A stretch of 41,971 nucleotides of DNA from Actinomycetes bacterium (GTDB lineage: Bacteria; Actinomycetota; Acidimicrobiia; Acidimicrobiales; Acidimicrobiaceae), in assembly GCA_021785255.1 (NCBI GenBank), contig JAJYGA010000088.1:1-41971 (forward strand), read 5' to 3'. The position numbers and the translations under genes were made by a program. Shown here one piece after another: positions 36,851-41,971 of this stretch. Position 1 is the stretch's first letter. Every line of letters begins with the position of its first letter. Below the pieces are notes generated by a model. That model was not told the origin of the DNA and made no database searches. It worked only from the letters and a program-made list of their open reading frames with translations.

Positions 36851-37885
36851 TTATGTTTTTGGTGAACGACAACATGTCGAGGAACAGAAGTTGGGGAGCG
36901 GGACTCCGACGCTTTTGATTTCTGCGTTAGGATCCAAGCGTTCGGATACCAGATCCACGACCATCTCTACGAAGTCGTCTGAGTGAGATACAGTTGGTAC
37001 TCGATAGAGGTTTACGCCCGCATGTAGCGCTCTTTGGTGCGCTAAGGTGTCGAGGTCGTAGCGTACTTCTTGATGATCTGAGATGAATCCGATTGGAACA
37101 ACTACAAGGCGCTTGAAGCCTTCCTTGGCGAGTTCTTCAATCTTGTCCCCGATGTCAGGTTCTAACCATGGCTGTGAAGGTGACCCGCTCCGGGACTGAA
37201 AGGCCCTAAAGAACTCATAGGGTTCTCCTAGGTGTTTCACTGTGACGAACTCAAGGTGGGAACTCACGAACTTTATCTGCTCTTCGTAGTTGCTCGTGGA
37301 AGCCATCTCTAGTGGTATGGAATGAGCTGTCGTGATGAATGCGGTGTCCTTTACCGATGGCGACTCGACCTTGCTGAACGTCGACAATGTAAGTTGTTCA
37401 AGAGAAGACAAGAACTTTGGATGGTTGTAGAACCCTCTAATCTTGTGTAGTTCAATGAATCCGTTCTTTAAGTTTGCGTGTTTAGCTCGTTCGATGTCTT
37501 CAAGATACTGCCTACACGAAGAGTAGGAGGAGTATGCTGAGGTCGCAAATACTAATGCTTTAGTGATCCCGTCCGCTATCATCTCACGTACGGTGTCCTG
37601 GATGTATGGTGTCCAGTTTCTGTTTCCGAAGTAAATAGGAAGGTGGAACCCTTGTCTTAGCATGAAATCTTCGACTCTTTTGATGAGACTTCGATTTTCC
37701 TGGTTAATAGACGAGGTTCCACCGAATTGGTAGTACTGTTCGGCTACCAACTGCAAACGCTCTTTAGGTATGCGTCTCCCCCTGGTTACATTCTCCAAAA
37801 AAGGCATTACATCTTCCATGGACTCGGGTCCGCCGAAGGAGAGCCAAAGGAGAGCCTGGTAAGAAGAGTCCTTCTGGGAGGACAT
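36851..37885 (-). CDS. hemH: Ferrochelatase (coproporphyrin III type likely)
   Basis: A 344-aa ferrochelatase that inserts ferrous iron into a porphyrin ring in heme synthesis. Diagnostic stretches are LWLSFGGPES near the N-terminus, YFGNRNWTP, the catalytic AHSIP motif (about 190) and PIGFISDHQEVRYDLD, which carries the conserved SDHxE. Actinobacteria generally use the coproporphyrin pathway, so the true substrate is probably coproporphyrin III (CpfC); that is family knowledge. The C-terminus holds three Cys (FCSSTCC), suggesting the [2Fe-2S] cluster known in actinobacterial enzymes. It follows rpmB by only four bases, so the two are co-transcribed. Confidence 0.93.
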   Translation of the reverse strand: MSSQKDSSYQALLWLSFGGPESMEDVMPFLENVTRGRRIPKERLQLVAEQYYQFGGTSSINQENRSLIKRVEDFMLRQGFHLPIYFGNRNWTPYIQDTVREMIADGITKALVFATSAYSSYSSCRQYLEDIERAKHANLKNGFIELHKIRGFYNHPKFLSSLEQLTLSTFSKVESPSVKDTAFITTAHSIPLEMASTSNYEEQIKFVSSHLEFVTVKHLGEPYEFFRAFQSRSGSPSQPWLEPDIGDKIEELAKEGFKRLVVVPIGFISDHQEVRYDLDTLAHQRALHAGVNLYRVPTVSHSDDFVEMVVDLVSERLDPNAEIKSVGVPLPNFCSSTCCRSPKT

Positions 37886-37889
37886 AGAC

Positions 37890-38078
37890 CTAAGCTTTGG
37901 TTACTTTCCCAGCCCTAATGCAGGATGTGCAAACTGACAGGCGCTTTGGCGTGCCACCAACTACTGCGTGAACTCTCTGTATGTTTGGATTAAATCTTTT
38001 CTTGTTTCTACGATGGGAGTGGGAAAGACTCATGCCGAAGTACGGCTTTTTTCCACACAGTTCACAAACTGCTGCCAC
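37890..38078 (-). CDS. rpmB: Ribosomal protein bL28
   Basis: A 62-aa large-subunit ribosomal protein. It has the zinc-binding CELCGK pair near the N-terminus, the basic NKKRFNPNIQRV core and a second CTSC pair near the end, so it is the zinc-type variant. It starts at GTG after a strong GAGGAG ribosome site. It is divergent from the DAK2-domain gene, an arrangement (rpmB next to yloV and recG) that is widely conserved in Gram-positive bacteria. Confidence 0.95.
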   Translation of the reverse strand: MAAVCELCGKKPYFGMSLSHSHRRNKKRFNPNIQRVHAVVGGTPKRLSVCTSCIRAGKVTKA

Positions 38079-38170
38079 TTTATCTCCTCAAATGTCGACG
38101 ACGGAACATTTAGTTTATACGCTTTGCTATCAAAGGCGAACTAGCGAGCAAGAGCGCTACTATTTGTGCA

Positions 38171-39913
38171 GTGGATGTAAAGAACTTTGACTCGATGAGC
38201 GCGCTCAAGAGAAGTTTTTCTCGACTTGAGGAGCTTCTAGAGGCCAACTATAAGAAGTTGAACAGGCTCAACGTGTTTCCGGTACCAGACGGTGATACGG
38301 GAACGAACATGTTGCTGACTGTTCGATCGGTAAATGATGCGCTTCGAAAGATGCAGGGACAAGCCGGTGAGGCAGCAAACTTTGCGAAGACGGTATCGAT
38401 GGCAGCTCTTCTTGGCGCACGTGGAAACTCTGGGGTCATTTTGTCTCAAATGATTCAAGGGTTTGTTTCACATCTGTCCGGTTCGTTGACACAGGTGAAG
38501 AACTCAAGAGATCTCGTTTCTAGTTGGGCTGAAGCCCTTCAAGAGGCCTCTGAGGAGGCACGGTCCGCGGTATTGAAGCCCATGGAGGGAACGATCCTGA
38601 CGGTGGCGTCAAGTGCGGCCAAACAAGCGTTAGCGGTATCCAAGATAGCAGGGGAGGATCTTGAGAGCGTCATCCGCAGTGCTTTGGAGAAGTCCAGAGC
38701 AACGCTTGCAGAGACACCAAATATGTTGGAGCAGCTCAAAAAGGCTGGCGTTGTTGACTCAGGAGGAGCCGGATTCGTGCATCTACTCGAGGCTTTCTAT
38801 GAGGGCTTTTTGAGGAAGGAGCTACCGGAAGCTCTAAAGAGCCACCCCTGGTTAGACGAAGCGAATGAGCTAGAAGAGATCCCTGCTGATACTAGTTACC
38901 TAGATCGTTCAAACGCCGAGCGAGGACTGCGCTATGAGGTTATGTACATACTTGAGACTGAAGCGTCCGAGCTAGTAGAGAGTATGAAAACTGTATGGTC
39001 AGAGATTGGCGACTCAATCGTGGTTGTTGGAAGCGAAGGTGTGTACAACTGCCATATTCATACGGACGAAATTGGTCCTGCAATCGAGGCTGGAATAGCG
39101 GTTGGTGCAGTGAGCAACATTAGAGTCTCGGATCTTTATGACCTAATCGAAGATAGCAGTTCTCATAAAGATAGTGATAGTCGACACGCGGCAGACCGAA
39201 GCGTGATGGAGATGGACACTTTTGATACAAGCTACGACAATCAAGAGGTAACGGAAGCGGCTATGGTTGCGGTCGTCAATGGTGTGGGCCTCGGAGATAC
39301 ACTAGTATCTGTGGGTGTGGCTGGCCTAGTAGAGGGCGGGGATTCGATGAACCCTTCGACTCAGGATATCTTGAAGGTCATTGAGTCGGTTAAAGCGCAT
39401 TCCGTTGTTCTTTTCCCAAACAATAAGAACGTTATTGCCACGGCGCATCTAGCAAGGGATCTGGCTACTAAACCCGTGGAGGTGATCCCGACGAGATCTG
39501 TTCTCCAGGCGTTTTCGTTGGCTCTTGACTTTGACCCATATAAAGATGCGGCAACGAACGCTTCATTAATGCGCGAGCAGATCTCTAAGGTTAGATATGG
39601 GGAGGTAACCTTTGCCTCAAGAGGCGGTATTACTCGTGATGGGAGAACAGCTTTCGGCGACGGTGATCTTATCGGAATATTCCACTCAGAGGTCGAGGTG
39701 GTAGGAAAAGATTTATCGGTTGTCGCCGTATCGCTGTGTGAGAAAATGCTGTTGGAGGGAGACGAACTTATAACCCTAGTTTGGGGAGGACAACTGAGTA
39801 TCGATGAGGCAGAGAGAGTTGCAAGAGATGTACAGGAAAACTTACGCGACCTGAGTGTTGACTTGCTCTTTGGAGGGCAGCCGCACTACCCCTTGCTGAT
39901 CTCCATAGAGTGA
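38171..39913 (+). CDS. DAK2 (DhaL)-domain kinase-like protein, YloV/FakA type
   Basis: A 580-aa protein with an N-terminal DhaL/DAK2 domain (about 5-205), whose metal-ATP loop reads PVPDGDTGTN (37-46) followed by ARGNSG (83-88) and DSGGAGFVHLLEA. The C-terminal half matches the YloV/FakA type, ending in a DegV-like region with an 'YGGQP'-like FGGQPHYPLLI tail. In Firmicutes FakA phosphorylates fatty acids bound to FakB; that role in this organism is unproven. Start is GTG 38171 or ATG 38195, neither with a strong ribosome site. recG follows after 15 bases, so they form an operon. Confidence 0.88.
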   Translation: MDVKNFDSMSALKRSFSRLEELLEANYKKLNRLNVFPVPDGDTGTNMLLTVRSVNDALRKMQGQAGEAANFAKTVSMAALLGARGNSGVILSQMIQGFVSHLSGSLTQVKNSRDLVSSWAEALQEASEEARSAVLKPMEGTILTVASSAAKQALAVSKIAGEDLESVIRSALEKSRATLAETPNMLEQLKKAGVVDSGGAGFVHLLEAFYEGFLRKELPEALKSHPWLDEANELEEIPADTSYLDRSNAERGLRYEVMYILETEASELVESMKTVWSEIGDSIVVVGSEGVYNCHIHTDEIGPAIEAGIAVGAVSNIRVSDLYDLIEDSSSHKDSDSRHAADRSVMEMDTFDTSYDNQEVTEAAMVAVVNGVGLGDTLVSVGVAGLVEGGDSMNPSTQDILKVIESVKAHSVVLFPNNKNVIATAHLARDLATKPVEVIPTRSVLQAFSLALDFDPYKDAATNASLMREQISKVRYGEVTFASRGGITRDGRTAFGDGDLIGIFHSEVEVVGKDLSVVAVSLCEKMLLEGDELITLVWGGQLSIDEAERVARDVQENLRDLSVDLLFGGQPHYPLLISIE

Positions 39914-39928
39914 TAACATACTTCTATA

Positions 39929-41971
39929 ATGGAACATATGTACGAAAAAATCTCTCACGCCAAAGAGACAACTCTTGTAGAATTGACGAAGATACCTATT
40001 GAGAACCTCAGGGGTATAGGCTCATCCCGCTCAAAAGGCTTCAATGCCTTGGGTGTAAGTACGTTATACGATCTACTTACTTATTATCCTCGTCGCTACA
40101 TAGACAGGACACGCCAATCTCCAATATCAGAGACTGCTCTTGAACAGGAGATAGTTGTGTTGGGAGTGATCTCCGACGTTTCGACTCGACGGTTAAGAGG
40201 CGGCAAGATGTTAGTCGAAGCAAAACTTTTTGATGGTAGACGTCGCTGCAAGCTTGTGTTTTTCAATCAAGCGTGGAGACAGCGGCAGTTGGCCAACGTG
40301 CAAGAGGTGGCGGTCTTTGGGAAACTCCAACGCTTCCGGTCGGAGTTCCAGATGACGAATCCTACTGTAGATACGGTAGGGGATCGTACGGGAATAATCG
40401 TACCGATCTATCCCATGAGCGAGAAAGCCCAAATCTCTACTTGGGACATACATCGTGCTTTGAAGGTACTTTTTAACGAGGTCGTACCAAAAGTTCACGA
40501 TCCAGTGCCTCAGCAAGTTCAAGAAGAGTTTGATCTTGTCGATAGAGACATGGCATATAGATCAGTTCACTTTGCGGAGTCTATAGATCAAGTGGTTAGA
40601 GCCCGCAGGCGCCTTATTTTTGACGAACTGTTTCGTCTCCAGCTGACCCTGGTAGCGAGAAAGGCGCGATATGTAAGAGAATCTCGCGGCATCTCCCACG
40701 ATGTATCGCCATTTAGTGGACGTGATCTCGAGGATGATACGTTAGCCGCAGCTTTCTTGAAGTCTTTGTCGTTCTCTTTGACTAAAGCCCAGATGCGCGT
40801 CGTGAGCGAAATAGCGAAAGATATGGCAAAAGACGTACCTATGCATCGATTGGTCCAAGGGGATGTTGGATCAGGCAAAACACTGGTGGCTCTCTTGGCT
40901 ATGTTGTTTGCTGTCCAAAGTGGCCGGCAAGCGGCTCTTCTTGCCCCTACGGAGGTTCTGGCTGAGCAGCACTACTTGTCTCTCAGTCGTTACCTTGATG
41001 AGTTCGTGACCCGTGATCTAAGTACTTATTCTCTGTTCCAAGGTGCTGAGCGAAGTATCAACGTAGGACTCCTGACGGGGTCTTTAGGATCTAAGAGAAA
41101 GGTAGTAGCGGAGCAGATTCGCTCTGGTGAGGTCGATATTGTTGTCGGCACCCACGCATTACTTAGCGAAGGAGTGTCGTTTCGATCTCTTGGACTTGTC
41201 GTCATTGACGAACAACATCGTTTTGGTGTGGATCAACGGGGTGTACTTAGGGCCAGGGATCGCCAAGGAGAGGATCTTGACCCCGATACTTTGGTGATGA
41301 CGGCAACTCCAATTCCCAGAACGGCTGCAATGACGGTATATGGAGACCTAGATGTGAGCGTGGTAGATGAACTTCCGCCTGGGAGAACCCCCATTAAGAC
41401 TCGCTGGCTCTCGGGTGATGCAGAGGCAGATGCCTACAGGCATCTGTTAGAAGCTATAAGGGAGGGTGGCCAAGGGTACGTAGTGTGTCCTCTTGTGGAA
41501 GGTTCAGATAAGGTCGTGGCGAAATCGGCTGTTGAGGAGTTTGAACGTCTTAGGGCGGGACCTTTGGCTTCTGTGAGAGTGGGCCTAATGCACGGACAGA
41601 TGTCTTCTGAAGAAAAAGACAAGGTTATGGATGCTTTTCGTAACCATAAAATAGACGTGCTGGTCGCCACTACCGTTATCGAAGTAGGTGTGGATGTTCC
41701 AAATGCGACGATCATGGTGATTGAAGATGCGGATCGCTTCGGTATTGCCCAACTACACCAACTGAGGGGACGTGTTGGTAGAGGGAAGAAAGCCTCTCAT
41801 TGTTACCTGCTGTCCAAAGCTCAGCGGGAACAGGCCGAAGAGCGCCTGAAGGCACTTGAACGTTCTTCAGATGGTTTCTACCTGGCGGAGAAGGATCTGG
41901 AGCTACGTGGTGAAGGTACTATATTTGGTACGAAACAGCGAGGAAGTAACGATCTCAAGCTGGCGTCGTTA
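39929..41971 (+). CDS. recG: ATP-dependent DNA helicase RecG (3' end beyond window)
   Basis: The frame stays open for 681 codons to the window edge. RecG remodels stalled replication forks and branch-migrates Holliday junctions. The N-terminal wedge/OB part includes NLRGIGSSRSKGF and YYPRRYIDR. The helicase motifs are GDVGSGKT (about 311-318), APTEVLAEQHY, DEQHRFGVDQ (about 424), MTATPIPRT, and HGQMSSEEKD in the second RecA half with QLRGRVGRG near 613. Two in-frame ATGs, 39929 and 39938, are both possible starts. It lies 15 bases after the DAK2-domain gene. The missing end should be only a few dozen residues. Confidence 0.95.
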   Translation, partial: MEHMYEKISHAKETTLVELTKIPIENLRGIGSSRSKGFNALGVSTLYDLLTYYPRRYIDRTRQSPISETALEQEIVVLGVISDVSTRRLRGGKMLVEAKLFDGRRRCKLVFFNQAWRQRQLANVQEVAVFGKLQRFRSEFQMTNPTVDTVGDRTGIIVPIYPMSEKAQISTWDIHRALKVLFNEVVPKVHDPVPQQVQEEFDLVDRDMAYRSVHFAESIDQVVRARRRLIFDELFRLQLTLVARKARYVRESRGISHDVSPFSGRDLEDDTLAAAFLKSLSFSLTKAQMRVVSEIAKDMAKDVPMHRLVQGDVGSGKTLVALLAMLFAVQSGRQAALLAPTEVLAEQHYLSLSRYLDEFVTRDLSTYSLFQGAERSINVGLLTGSLGSKRKVVAEQIRSGEVDIVVGTHALLSEGVSFRSLGLVVIDEQHRFGVDQRGVLRARDRQGEDLDPDTLVMTATPIPRTAAMTVYGDLDVSVVDELPPGRTPIKTRWLSGDAEADAYRHLLEAIREGGQGYVVCPLVEGSDKVVAKSAVEEFERLRAGPLASVRVGLMHGQMSSEEKDKVMDAFRNHKIDVLVATTVIEVGVDVPNATIMVIEDADRFGIAQLHQLRGRVGRGKKASHCYLLSKAQREQAEERLKALERSSDGFYLAEKDLELRGEGTIFGTKQRGSNDLKLASL

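Noticed and set aside
1-41971. CRISPR arrays, tRNA and rRNA genes
   Set aside because: No regularly spaced identical repeats and no tRNA-like cloverleaf with a convincing T-arm were seen on reading both strands.

Overview
The window reads as chromosome from an actinobacterium, possibly an acidophilic member of the Acidimicrobiia (tentative). The evidence is a DUF3039 protein (an actinobacterial family), GTP-dependent PEP carboxykinase, a ferrochelatase with a C-terminal Cys cluster, frequent GTG starts, and moderate GC (about 45-50% in sampled host genes). Ordinary host genes are interleaved with two DNA-processing defence loci and several decayed mobile elements.

Layout: (1) 399-5502, minus strand: a tightly coupled three-gene restriction-modification locus. 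It encodes an N6-adenine methylase-like subunit without NPPY, an Eco57I-type methylase with NPPY, and a GIY-YIG/DEAD-type helicase. (2) 5585-about 6990: a broken ISL3-family transposase abutting the promoter side of that operon. (3) 7757-19030: host genes, namely DUF3039, an aldo/keto reductase, a DUF308 membrane protein, a small membrane protein, a divergent acyl-CoA synthetase, a MarC-like protein, an unknown membrane protein containing a palindrome, an acyl-CoA desaturase, thiL and pckG. These are separated by long gene-poor gaps with hairpins and a short pckG-like remnant. (4) 19501-20313: a lipoprotein. (5) 20640-about 22000: a graveyard holding an IS3-family remnant and a tyrosine-recombinase remnant. 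(6) 22198-36331, plus strand: a four-gene defence cassette. It encodes an HNH plus DGQHR/ParB-like protein, a 1738-aa DEAD helicase with DUF1998 and a Vsr/DUF559-like nuclease tail, a RapA-like SNF2 helicase, and a 1300-aa PglX/DrmMI-like adenine methyltransferase. (7) 36332-36850: an AT-rich gap with a 25-bp inverted repeat. (8) 36851-41971: conserved host genes rpmB-hemH (minus) and a DAK2/YloV-like gene followed by recG (plus, cut by the window end).

The main candidate for an undescribed system is the plus-strand cassette. Its last three genes overlap by ATGA and resemble class 1 DISARM (DrmD SNF2, DrmMI methylase, DrmA helicase, DrmB DUF1998). Here, however, the DrmA- and DrmB-like parts form one Druantia-DruE/MrfA-like polypeptide that also carries its own nuclease-like tail. 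No DrmC phospholipase-D gene is visible, and an HNH-DGQHR (DndB-like) protein sits in front. A plausible reading, by inference, is that the methylase marks self DNA, the helicases sense or translocate on unmarked DNA, and the HNH and Vsr-like domains cut it. The adjacent recombinase and IS remnants and the higher GC of the three large genes suggest horizontal acquisition.
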